Assembly: GCA_002366615.1 (NCBI GenBank)
Contig: DFBL01000025.1
Location: forward strand, 1 to 14,514
Reading direction: 5' to 3'
DNA from: Candidatus Dojkabacteria bacterium UBA3081
GTDB taxonomy: Bacteria; Patescibacteriota; Dojkabacteria; SC72
Length of the DNA stretch: 14,514 nucleotides
The notes under the pieces were generated by a model that made no database searches, was not told the origin of the DNA, and saw only the letters and a program-made list of their open reading frames with translations. Numbering within the stretch: position 1 is the first letter of the stretch; each line of letters opens with the position of its first letter. Below are positions 1-5,988 of this stretch, one piece after another. A program made the position numbers and the translations under genes.

Positions 1-351
1 GAAAGGGTACAGATTTTTGAAGGAAGAGTTATTGCTTTGAAAGGGAGTGGCTTGGATAGGACATTAACAGTTAGAAAGATTTCGTATGGTATAGGAGTTG
101 AAAAGGTAGTTCCTTTTAGTTCAACTCTTTTAGAAAAGATAGAGATTGTTAAAAGAGGAACTGTAAGAAGATCCAAACTTTTCTATTTAAGGGATAGAGT
201 AGGAAAGAGAGCCCTTAAGGTTGGTAATCTTAAGGATATGTATGAGTCAGACGAAGAAGAGGTTCCAGTAGAGGGAGAGGGAAGTAAACAGGAGGTTGTT
301 GCTCAGGAAGAAGTAGTTGAAGAAGAGAAGGTAGAAAGTAAAGAGGAGTAA
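1..351 (+). CDS. rplS: 50S ribosomal protein L19, 5' end cut by the window
   Basis: L19 sits at the interface of the 30S and 50S subunits. The reading frame is open from base 1, and the first visible residues ([12 protein letters not shown]) are already inside the L19 fold, so the true start lies upstream; the in-frame TTG at 37 is not the start. Family landmarks seen are FEG, the [13 protein letters not shown] block and the [14 protein letters not shown] block near the end of the conserved domain. After these the protein carries a tail of about 35 residues very rich in Glu ([11 protein letters not shown] at the end), which typical L19 lacks or has only in short form. The gene ends in TAA and tRNA-Gly follows 13 nt later on the same strand, so the two may share a transcript. 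Identification is secure; the role of the acidic tail is unknown. Confidence 0.96.
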   Translation, partial: ERVQIFEGRVIALKGSGLDRTLTVRKISYGIGVEKVVPFSSTLLEKIEIVKRGTVRRSKLFYLRDRVGKRALKVGNLKDMYESDEEEVPVEGEGSKQEVVAQEEVVEEEKVESKEE

Positions 352-364
352 AAAATTACTACTT

Positions 365-437
365 GCGGGAGTAGTTCAATGGTTAGAATATCTGTTTTCC
401 AAACAGAGGGTTGCGGGTTCGAGTCCCGTCTCCCGCT
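365..437 (+). tRNA. tRNA-Gly (anticodon UCC)
   Basis: A full cloverleaf can be drawn. The acceptor stem is GCGGGAG paired with CTCCCGC, the D arm contains GTTCAATGGTTAGAAT, and the anticodon stem TCTGT/ACAGA encloses the loop TTTCCAA, giving anticodon TCC. The T arm is GCGGG-TTCGAGT-CCCGT, with a wobble or mismatch at the end. The discriminator base is U, as expected for bacterial tRNA-Gly, together with G1-C72 and C2-G71. CCA is not encoded (TTTAC follows), so it must be added after transcription. It lies 13 nt after rplS. Confidence 0.96.
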
Positions 438-460
438 TTTACTGCATTTTCAATGTGTTT

Positions 461-470
461 AGGGTATAAT
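461..470 (+). promoter_or_regulatory. -10 element AGGGTATAAT, predicted leaderless start
   Basis: A perfect TATAAT hexamer at 465-470 ends 5 nt before the ATG at 476. RNA polymerase normally starts about 7 nt downstream of the hexamer, so transcription should begin at or next to the start codon. The same ten bases occur at the same distance before uvrC. No good -35 hexamer lies 16-18 nt upstream. Confidence 0.65.
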
Positions 471-475
471 CAGCT

Positions 476-1030
476 ATGTTGGTTGGTGAAGATATCTTTA
501 AAGATACAAATGATGAATTTAGTAGTGGAGGTAGTTCAACCCCTAGGATTCAACCCTCTGCTAAGGCTCCTATGATTGAAAAGATTTTTAAGGAGGTTCT
601 AGGTAGAAAGCCTAGTAGTAGAGAATCAGCATATTACAAATATGGGGTAATGAAAGAGGATGATATCAGGTTGAAACTAATTAAATCAGATGAACACAAA
701 AAGATTCTCAAAGATGCAACTAAGTTGCCTAATGTAAAGGTAGAGTTAAAGGATGTAAGAATATCTGAAAAGAAACTTTTACAAAAGCTTGAGGATATTA
801 ATTTAGAGATAGGGGAATCTGAAAAACTTCTTAAAGAGAAAAATAGTGTAATACAAGATTTAAGAGAAAAGGTAAAAAACCCATATGATCTACCAACACA
901 GGTAGAGAAATATGAAGAGGGTTATGATGTATTTAGTTCAATTAGACCTAAGATAGTTCCTTCTAGAAATACTGAGAAAAGGACATTTAAGAAAGTATTA
1001 ATAGATTTAATTGACATATTATTCAAGTAG
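476..1030 (+). CDS. Hypothetical protein with a DUF4214-like segment and coiled coil
   Basis: I do not recognise a named family for the whole protein (184 aa). Residues 34-78 (IEKIFKEVLGRKPSSRE, then KLIKSDEHKKIL) resemble the short helical DUF4214-type repeat found in some bacterial envelope and glycosylation proteins, whose function is not established. Residues about 95-135 are rich in Leu, Glu and Lys with heptad-like spacing and probably form a coiled coil. The C-terminal 15 residues form an amphipathic hydrophobic helix (FKKVLIDLIDILFK) that could touch the membrane. There is no signal peptide. The first 30 residues are Ser/Gly/Pro-rich and probably disordered. The start is ATG at 476, directly behind a -10 box. 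The XRE regulator follows after 3 nt, so both are surely on one mRNA. Confidence 0.8.
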   Translation: MLVGEDIFKDTNDEFSSGGSSTPRIQPSAKAPMIEKIFKEVLGRKPSSRESAYYKYGVMKEDDIRLKLIKSDEHKKILKDATKLPNVKVELKDVRISEKKLLQKLEDINLEIGESEKLLKEKNSVIQDLREKVKNPYDLPTQVEKYEEGYDVFSSIRPKIVPSRNTEKRTFKKVLIDLIDILFK

Positions 1031-1033
1031 AGT

Positions 1034-1327
1034 ATGAAAGATTTTGGGAAAAAACTTAAAGTTGCTAGACAAGAAACAGAGATGTCTCAGAGGAGCTTAG
1101 GCTTAGCACTAGGTTTATCAGACAAAACTATTAGTTCATACGAATCTTCACGCTCATATCCAAATTTAGAGGTTTTATGTAAGATATCTGAGATATTAGA
1201 AAAGCCTATTGAGTACTTTATATCATCAAACAAAGAAGTAAAGATTTCAGAGATACTTAAAAGTATTGATAGGAAACAATCAGAAATTATAGATGATATT
1301 AAAGTGATTCGAGATATGCTTAAGTAG
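1034..1327 (+). CDS. XRE-family (Cro/C1-type) HTH transcriptional regulator
   Basis: This is a small DNA-binding protein (97 aa). Residues 5-62 form the classic five-helix XRE domain: LKVARQETEMSQRSLGLALG leads into the turn, and the recognition helix is around SDKTISSYESSR (29-40), followed by the typical YPNLEVLCKISEILEKPIEYF. The C-terminal 28 residues (VKISEILKSIDRKQSEIIDDI and on) form an amphipathic helix that probably dimerises; no ligand or protease domain is present. It starts 3 nt after the upstream gene with no Shine-Dalgarno sequence, so translation is probably coupled. Its 3' end overlaps the convergent gene at 1320 by 8 nt. The target is unknown; autoregulation of its own two-gene unit would be usual for the family. 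No toxin or phage gene is adjacent. Confidence 0.93.
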   Translation: MKDFGKKLKVARQETEMSQRSLGLALGLSDKTISSYESSRSYPNLEVLCKISEILEKPIEYFISSNKEVKISEILKSIDRKQSEIIDDIKVIRDMLK

Positions 1328-1928
1328 GAGGAGTAAGCCAACCTTTTGCTTTTTTAGTTAGTATTTTAACCCCCTTAATTATTAGTAGTACAAAGAGAAC
1401 ACTTACTGCAAGAATCCCTGCAATGAAAGCGAGTAATCCTCCAATATATCCTGTGCTTGTAGGTTGAACTACTAAGGATTTGTTTAATTCAATATTTTGG
1501 CCAACACTGTTAGATTTGTTTGTATCATATTGCCAAGCAATTACATTAACAGAGACATTGTATCTACCCTCCCTTTTAGGGGTAAGAAACACGTTGTATG
1601 AATATGTTACCCCTTGGGTAAGAGATACGAATTCACTATGTCCTTTTTCAATATCAAATGTTGTTGGGATATTCCATAATATTTGTGTTTTAGAAGAATC
1701 AATCTGTGGAGTAATAAATAGGGTGACTGGTATTTTCTTACTTAAGGATTTTTGTGAACCTATATGAAGTTCTAAATCAAAGTATTTGTTACTACTTTTT
1801 ACTGTTTTCTTTTCCTCATCTACTTCTATTTCAGCAGTACTATCTATTTCTTCAGGAATTTCTTCTTGGGCAAATAGAGTGGTGCTTGTGAGTAGAGTTA
1901 TAAATACTGCAAGTATGATTTTTTTCAT
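1320..1928 (-). CDS. Exported beta-sandwich protein with C-terminal membrane anchor
   Basis: The family is not recognised (202 aa). Visible parts in order: a Sec signal peptide at 1-20 (MKKIILAVFITLLTSTTLFA, likely cleaved before Gln21); an acidic linker at 22-40; a region of alternating beta strands at about 48-155 with an Ig-like ending (PKREGRYNVSVNVIAW); a transmembrane helix at about 161-185; and a short basic tail KILTKKAKGW facing the cytoplasm. It should sit outside the membrane, anchored at its C-terminus. The layout is like BatD-type or other Ig-fold accessory proteins, but I see no diagnostic motif. Its ATG overlaps the TGA stop of the upstream gene (ATGA), which implies translational coupling; TAAGGG lies 10 nt before the start and is the only Shine-Dalgarno-like stretch in the window. 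It is the last gene of the minus-strand cluster. Confidence 0.85.
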   Translation of the reverse strand: MKKIILAVFITLLTSTTLFAQEEIPEEIDSTAEIEVDEEKKTVKSSNKYFDLELHIGSQKSLSKKIPVTLFITPQIDSSKTQILWNIPTTFDIEKGHSEFVSLTQGVTYSYNVFLTPKREGRYNVSVNVIAWQYDTNKSNSVGQNIELNKSLVVQPTSTGYIGGLLAFIAGILAVSVLFVLLIIKGVKILTKKAKGWLTPPT

Positions 1929-2341
1929 TTTAAGGTAACCCTTATTCCCATTTTATATATGTTATATACTCTTTTAGCTTCTTCATAATCTATGTCTCTA
2001 TCATTATGTACTATCCTATTTCTTAGTTTATGAACATCCCACAACTGTTGGTATCTCTTTTTCTCAAACAGTCCTTTTGCTTTTTTAAGATTACTCCCAC
2101 AGCTTTCACTGTTTCCATATTTTAGATGAAAAGCTTTACTAAGTAAATTGTCTAGTTTAATGATAGCATCTCTTCTTGCATAGCTATCATGACTTTTAAT
2201 TTGGATTTTTAGCTCATCTAACTTCTCGAGTATTAGCTCTTTTTTCCTTTTTGGAATTCTCTTACTGTTTATGTAAGCAACAACAAAAAGGAGAGATATT
2301 AGTGCAAGTATAATTACTGTTATAGCTACTTCACTAGGCAT
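1925..2341 (-). CDS. Membrane-anchored HEPN-like / DUF4145-like protein
   Basis: The protein has 138 aa. Residues 5-25 form one hydrophobic helix (VAITVIILALISLLFVVAYIN) followed by a strongly basic patch KRIPKRKK, so the rest should lie in the cytoplasm. The soluble part is all-helical. It ends with WDVHKLRNRIVHNDRDIDYE, whose R107-N108-x3-H112 fits the R-x4-6-H motif of HEPN domains, and then with a helix EEAKRVYNIYKMGIR, as in DUF4145/HEPN-like proteins. HEPN domains are often RNases, but many relatives with the RN...H pattern are not shown to cut RNA, so activity is inference. A similar 'HKLRNxIxH' protein family is, to my knowledge, frequent in Patescibacteria. The ATG lies inside the end of the transglutaminase-fold gene (8-nt overlap), and the TGA stop overlaps the next ATG. 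Confidence 0.8.
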   Translation of the reverse strand: MPSEVAITVIILALISLLFVVAYINSKRIPKRKKELILEKLDELKIQIKSHDSYARRDAIIKLDNLLSKAFHLKYGNSESCGSNLKKAKGLFEKKRYQQLWDVHKLRNRIVHNDRDIDYEEAKRVYNIYKMGIRVTLK

Positions 2342-4205
2342 TCTTTTGTATTCTGTTTAAAATAATGTAAATGGTTCCTCCAAGTATTATATAAAGTAAA
2401 AGAGATAGTAATTTAGCAAAAATATCTAGATATTTATACTCTTTAACTGTTTCAATTTTTACTTCTATATGTTTGTCCTCTGTTTGCTGGGTTCCACTAA
2501 GGGTATTAATTACTGCATAAATTGTTTCTTTAACATCTTTAGTTGGGATATTAATCCTTATAGAGTATGTTTGTCCTGGAAGTATTATTTCTCTACTGTT
2601 GTTTTCTATGTAGTCAATATACATTGGAAGATTAGGGTTTGATTTTTCAATATTGAAAGAGTCTAGGATTGTTGTTCCTGTATTTTGTATTGTTAGTGAA
2701 CCTATTAGATAGGGGTCTGATATGTTGTATGGCTGAAATACTAGAGAGGGTTCAAAGTTATTAATGATATTTGGTTCTATTTCGGAAATTGAAATTTCAA
2801 AATCTTGTTGGGAATAGAAGGGGAGTTTGGGAGTATTTGCATTAGAGTATCTATATATTAATGAGACATGATCTTTCATATCTCTTTGCCAAAGGGATGT
2901 GTTTGAGAGATCTTCTAAATATGGATCAACTATTACCCAATCGTTGTTTTCTTCATCAAAATACTCAACCCAGTAATGATACATTCCCTCTGAGTGGTAG
3001 TTTGAAATATCTGTTACATATCCTATGACAAATCTAGCAGGGATACCGTAGTATCGGTACAGTGATATCAAAGCATCGGCAAAATCTTCACTTGTTGATA
3101 TGGATTGTTTTAAAAGGGTTTCTTGTCCTCCTAATCTTTGTGAGCCTGTTAGTGAACCTACAGTTAACTTGTCAGGTTCTAGATTGTCTATTACATAGTG
3201 ATATATGGATTCGTACAGGAGTTCTTTTTCTTCCTTAGTTTCTAGGTCATAGATATCTGAAAATTCTTCTGACACATTAAGACCAGAGTCTTTAAGTTTG
3301 CGGTTTAGATGTCTTGGGAGGGATTGGTTTGTTATTTTCCATAGCTTTTCTTCTTCAATACTGTATTGCTGTTTCAAAGGGTAAGGAGTTTTGTTCATAA
3401 TGATATTACCTTCTATAGAGACATCAATACTGCTTTGTGGGGCTATGTGGTATTGTAAAATATTGTTGTTATCAATATCTTTGTATGCTTTATCAGGAAG
3501 GGAAGAAACACTGTTAACAGAGATGTGTTGATTATTATTGTTTAATGGAAGAGTTATCTCTGAGAGAATCATTTCCTCACTAAGGTTTAATAGAGTTTTG
3601 TTAATGGTATATGTATATGAGATGTTTTTACCTAGGGAAATTGTTACAGTATCAGTATTGGGGGATGCAGTTATAATTTCAATTTTATTGCCCTTACTAT
3701 TAACTTTGGTTATAGGGGCAGAACTCCATGATATTTCACCTATTGATGCTGGATATGTAAAAGAGAAGTCTCTACTTACCGTATCTTTAACAGAGGATAT
3801 TAGGGAGAGTTGATCTGCAGTCATATCTGTTGAAAAGGTAATCTTTAATGTTATTGGTTTATCAGGATATATTGGAGTCTTTTCCAAATCAATAACTAGA
3901 TCTGTTGCCCCATTTCTTCTATGTACAGTTGGAATTAGAGAGGAGTTTCTGTTTATAGATAGAATTTCAGGAGTAATATTTTCATCTGGAATAGTGATTG
4001 TATAGTAGGTAACAACTACTGGAGAGTTTTGTGTAGTCATTGTTAAATAAATGACAGAGTCAGTACTATTTCCATCCCAAGTATGATGGTAATCAGCATA
4101 TACTGTAAATTCTTGGGCTAGGGTATTTTCAGGCAGTGAAAAAAAACATAAGAGGATGCTACAAATCAACAGAGTCTTTTTCAAATAGCCAGTTAAACCT
4201 TTCAT
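2334..4205 (-). CDS. Exported, membrane-anchored transglutaminase-like protein lacking the catalytic Cys
   Basis: The protein has 623 aa. A Sec signal peptide covers 1-30 (cleavage likely after TLA). Residues about 32-290 form a long beta-rich region, 310-345 are helical, and the transglutaminase-like core is at about 350-432. A second beta domain follows at about 465-588, with a membrane helix at about 594-616 and a short basic tail. The core shows YRYYGIPARFVIGY, H410 in YHYWVEYF and D427 in DWVIVDPY, matching the His and Asp of the Cys-His-Asp triad. The nucleophile position, normally GxC(E/R)DFA, reads STSEDFA with Ser372, and the mature protein has no Cys at all. A pseudo-enzyme or peptide-binding scaffold at the cell surface is the likeliest reading. 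The start overlaps the upstream cupin gene by 47 nt; the signal peptide beginning right there supports this start. Confidence 0.9.
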   Translation of the reverse strand: MKGLTGYLKKTLLICSILLCFFSLPENTLAQEFTVYADYHHTWDGNSTDSVIYLTMTTQNSPVVVTYYTITIPDENITPEILSINRNSSLIPTVHRRNGATDLVIDLEKTPIYPDKPITLKITFSTDMTADQLSLISSVKDTVSRDFSFTYPASIGEISWSSAPITKVNSKGNKIEIITASPNTDTVTISLGKNISYTYTINKTLLNLSEEMILSEITLPLNNNNQHISVNSVSSLPDKAYKDIDNNNILQYHIAPQSSIDVSIEGNIIMNKTPYPLKQQYSIEEEKLWKITNQSLPRHLNRKLKDSGLNVSEEFSDIYDLETKEEKELLYESIYHYVIDNLEPDKLTVGSLTGSQRLGGQETLLKQSISTSEDFADALISLYRYYGIPARFVIGYVTDISNYHSEGMYHYWVEYFDEENNDWVIVDPYLEDLSNTSLWQRDMKDHVSLIYRYSNANTPKLPFYSQQDFEISISEIEPNIINNFEPSLVFQPYNISDPYLIGSLTIQNTGTTILDSFNIEKSNPNLPMYIDYIENNSREIILPGQTYSIRINIPTKDVKETIYAVINTLSGTQQTEDKHIEVKIETVKEYKYLDIFAKLLSLLLYIILGGTIYIILNRIQKNA

Positions 4206-4893
4206 ATTTTCTCATTATTTGTTTTACAACTGGTGTCTTAGGTGTTACACCATATTTTTTAAGAATAGCCTCTAGATCAATTTCCTCAAGTTCTTGAACT
4301 TTTTTATATTCAGGATTTCGAACAGTCTCCTGTTTGGCATTCTTCCTGATAATATAATAGGACATTCCTTTGCGCTCATCAAGAACATCTCTTGGTCTAG
4401 CATCTCTTGAGTGCATTTCTACTAATATGAAAGCAGAATTCTGTCTAGAGTTAATTAATGAAAATGCATATCCTGGAGGAACAATTATTTTTTGTTGTTT
4501 TTTGGTTACTATTTTTATTACTTTGTTCTCGTCTTCACCTTCATATTTTTGAAGGATTATAATACCACCCCCGTATGCTACATCTAGGATTCTAGGATAG
4601 CTTTTACACTTGGTAGCTATTGTTTTTGAATACTCTATACCAGCTAGATTTGAAAAGAGAAGATATATGTTTATCCTAATATTTTTCTTTTTAAATACAT
4701 CATCCTTATCAATATCTTTGTATCTTTTGTAAAATACTGCAGGACAATTTAGATCTTCATTAAGTAGTTGAGGACGGATATCATCAATACAAACGGTAGT
4801 TGTATCTGATACTGTTAATCCTTGGGGTAAAAGATCCTCTCCACTGTAAAATATTGGCAATCCACTGGATCGCTTAAGGTCAATTTTCGCCAT
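4159..4893 (-). CDS. Cupin protein related to archaeal-type phosphoglucose isomerase, metal ligands missing
   Basis: The protein has 244 aa from ATG 4893. A TTG at 4902 would add three residues but overlaps the -10 box, so ATG is preferred. The middle reads like the cupin phosphoglucose isomerase family (GPI, cPGI): YSKTIATKCK, a glycine turn GGGIIILQKYEGE (108-120), VPPGYAFSLIN (138-148), and a closing KGMSYYII...VRNPEYKKV (175-199) that parallels the family's 'KGF..IV....VVDNPR' ending. The family's metal ligands are His-x-His before the glycine turn and a His in 'VPPYWAH'. Here these positions read K95-C96-K97 and F144, so isomerase activity is unlikely. It is predicted cytosolic, with no signal peptide or membrane helix. 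It has its own -10 box and overlaps the start of the transglutaminase-like gene. The fold is fairly sure, the function unknown. Confidence 0.75.
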   Translation of the reverse strand: MAKIDLKRSSGLPIFYSGEDLLPQGLTVSDTTTVCIDDIRPQLLNEDLNCPAVFYKRYKDIDKDDVFKKKNIRINIYLLFSNLAGIEYSKTIATKCKSYPRILDVAYGGGIIILQKYEGEDENKVIKIVTKKQQKIIVPPGYAFSLINSRQNSAFILVEMHSRDARPRDVLDERKGMSYYIIRKNAKQETVRNPEYKKVQELEEIDLEAILKKYGVTPKTPVVKQIMRKYERFNWLFEKDSVDL

Positions 4894-4901
4894 GTGAGGC
4901 A

Positions 4902-4907
4902 ATTATA
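4902..4907 (-). promoter_or_regulatory. -10 element TATAAT of the cupin gene, predicted leaderless start
   Basis: On the minus strand TATAAT ends 8 nt before ATG 4893, so the transcript should begin 0-2 nt before the start codon. AGGACA, 18 nt upstream of it, is a moderate -35 match. The box lies in the short gap and the end of the YggT-like gene, so the lower half of the cluster can be expressed independently. Confidence 0.6.
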
Positions 4908-4919
4908 TCATATTTAACG

Positions 4920-5207
4920 CTATTTTGTCCTAGAAAAGGTTTTTGAGAGTTCTGAAAGTATGAAGCCTAAAATAAGAAAGAATATGAAAGAAATAAGGGG
5001 TGTTAGTGGTGTACAGAACCTATCAATACATATCTCTTCAGCTAATATATTTTCAAAGGGTCTAGTAAAGAGTAAAGAGATATCATTTAACCAGTTAATA
5101 AATGGATGAGAGGGGTTAGCTCCTAATATTTTAGTTAATATGGAAAAGAATATTACAGATTCTATAAATACAACGGTTGTGTAAAGGATTTTAAAAATTA
5201 CAGACAT
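4920..5207 (-). CDS. YggT-family integral membrane protein
   Basis: The protein has 95 aa with two membrane helices (about 5-27 and 68-86). They are separated by a loop with the family signature: NPSHPFINWLNDIS (31-44), then TRPFENIL (48-55), then TPLISFIFFLIL. YggT proteins (about 90-190 aa) are widespread bacterial membrane proteins. In several phyla they are encoded near division or cell-wall genes, and roles in osmotic tolerance and chloroplast/cyanobacterial division have been described. The single-repeat form is the usual short version. It starts 12 nt after the stop of the hydrolase gene without a Shine-Dalgarno sequence, so the two are probably co-transcribed, which fits a cell-envelope job. 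Two Cys in the loop (C60, C65) would be on the outside or inside depending on topology, which I cannot fix. Confidence 0.82.
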   Translation of the reverse strand: MSVIFKILYTTVVFIESVIFFSILTKILGANPSHPFINWLNDISLLFTRPFENILAEEICIDRFCTPLTPLISFIFFLILGFILSELSKTFSRTK

Positions 5208-5219
5208 CTATCTAACAGA

Positions 5220-5948
5220 TTAATTTAAATTATCATTGTAGTACTTAAGTTCTCTCATATATCTTGACACACCATTTGCCCATACATGAGCTGGATTTAA
5301 ACCACAGGGAGGACAGTAGGCAGATTCAATTTGAAAAGGAGTTAAATGAATACCGTAGCCTTGAGCTAGTCCTCTTGTAACTTCTGCTATTCCTGCATCC
5401 CAAGTTCCAAATTGGCTCCATCCTTCTGGATTTCTATTAATACCTCTCCATCCCCAAGCGTTAGAGGTTCCTCTTGGAATTAAATTCCCAAAGGCTGACT
5501 CTACTCCTGATATTGAAGCTACCAATCTCCAGTCTAAACCGTATCTATCTGCTTCTGTAATAAATGTTTTAGCTGATGGATACATAGGGGAGTTGTAGTT
5601 AAAGAGAAATTTTTGCATAGCGATAGTTCTTGTATCCTCTGTTTGTATTCTAGTTTTACTATCAACTTTCTTTAACATATCTGCATTTACTACAGTATTA
5701 ATATCATAGGTACTTCTGTATATTTCGTGTGTGTATAGGGGGCTTAAGTAATTGAGTGTAACATTTTTGTTGTTTCTTACACTTTCAAGCAACCATCCTT
5801 TAAACAGTAGTTCAATATGGGGAGAGAGAATGAACATGTAAAAAAGGAAAAAAGTAATAAATAGGGGCACTCTTATTAAATTAGGTTTAATATTAATGCC
5901 TTTCTTAAACTCTTTTTTGTATACACTTGAAATGTAAGGGCTATCCAT
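5220..5948 (-). CDS. Membrane-anchored lysozyme-like peptidoglycan hydrolase
   Basis: The protein has 242 aa. A basic N-terminus precedes one membrane helix at about 25-46 (VPLFITFFLFYMFILSPHI), placing the rest outside the cytoplasm. A spacer of about 75 residues leads to a lysozyme-like domain (about 120-235): FITEADRYGLDWRLVASISG, then VESAFG with the probable catalytic Glu150, then NAWGWRGI (163-170) and GTWDAGIAEVTRGLAQGYG. This matches the glucosaminidase / lytic transglycosylase superfamily (GH73/GH23-like), which cuts the glycan strand of peptidoglycan. Family-level assignment within the superfamily is not decided. Two Cys in AYCPPCG (211, 214) are adjacent and could form a disulfide. 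It is the first gene of the minus-strand cluster, divergent from dnaE across 40 bp, with a -10 box 8 nt before the ATG. Confidence 0.87.
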   Translation of the reverse strand: MDSPYISSVYKKEFKKGINIKPNLIRVPLFITFFLFYMFILSPHIELLFKGWLLESVRNNKNVTLNYLSPLYTHEIYRSTYDINTVVNADMLKKVDSKTRIQTEDTRTIAMQKFLFNYNSPMYPSAKTFITEADRYGLDWRLVASISGVESAFGNLIPRGTSNAWGWRGINRNPEGWSQFGTWDAGIAEVTRGLAQGYGIHLTPFQIESAYCPPCGLNPAHVWANGVSRYMRELKYYNDNLN

Positions 5949-5956
5949 ATTAATCT

Positions 5957-5985
5957 AGTATATCAGAACTTGATGAGCTATTGAA
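5957..5985 (-). promoter_or_regulatory. Promoter of the hydrolase-yggT unit, predicted leaderless
   Basis: On the minus strand the -10 box TATACT (5957-5962) ends 8 nt before ATG 5948, and the weaker -35 box TTCAAT (5980-5985) is 17 nt upstream. Transcription should begin within about 2 nt of the start codon. The region is shared with the 5' side of dnaE: the plus strand reads TATATC at 5959-5964 in the same bases. Confidence 0.55.
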
Positions 5986-5988
5986 TTT

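Noticed and set aside
37..39. TTG at 37 as the start of rplS
   Set aside because: The same frame is open to base 1 and the residues before it ([10 protein letters not shown]) belong to the conserved L19 fold.
1034..1327. XRE protein as antitoxin of a toxin-antitoxin pair
   Set aside because: The neighbouring 184-residue protein has no toxin fold I can recognise (no RelE, HipA, Fic or PIN motifs), so the label is not supported.
1925..1927. TGA as a recoded sense codon (Gly or Trp), as in some Patescibacteria lineages
   Set aside because: TGA ends the HEPN-like gene exactly at an ATGA overlap with the next gene, reading through it meets TAA about ten codons later, and long genes such as dnaE and uvrC contain no in-frame TGA while using TGG for Trp.
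3538..3813. 91-residue plus-strand open frame inside the transglutaminase-like gene
   Set aside because: It lies wholly opposite a well-supported coding region and shows no family resemblance or start signals.
4894..4902. TTG at 4902 as start of the cupin gene
   Set aside because: It overlaps the TATAAT -10 box, and ATG 4893 in the same frame has the 8-nt spacing seen for two other genes.
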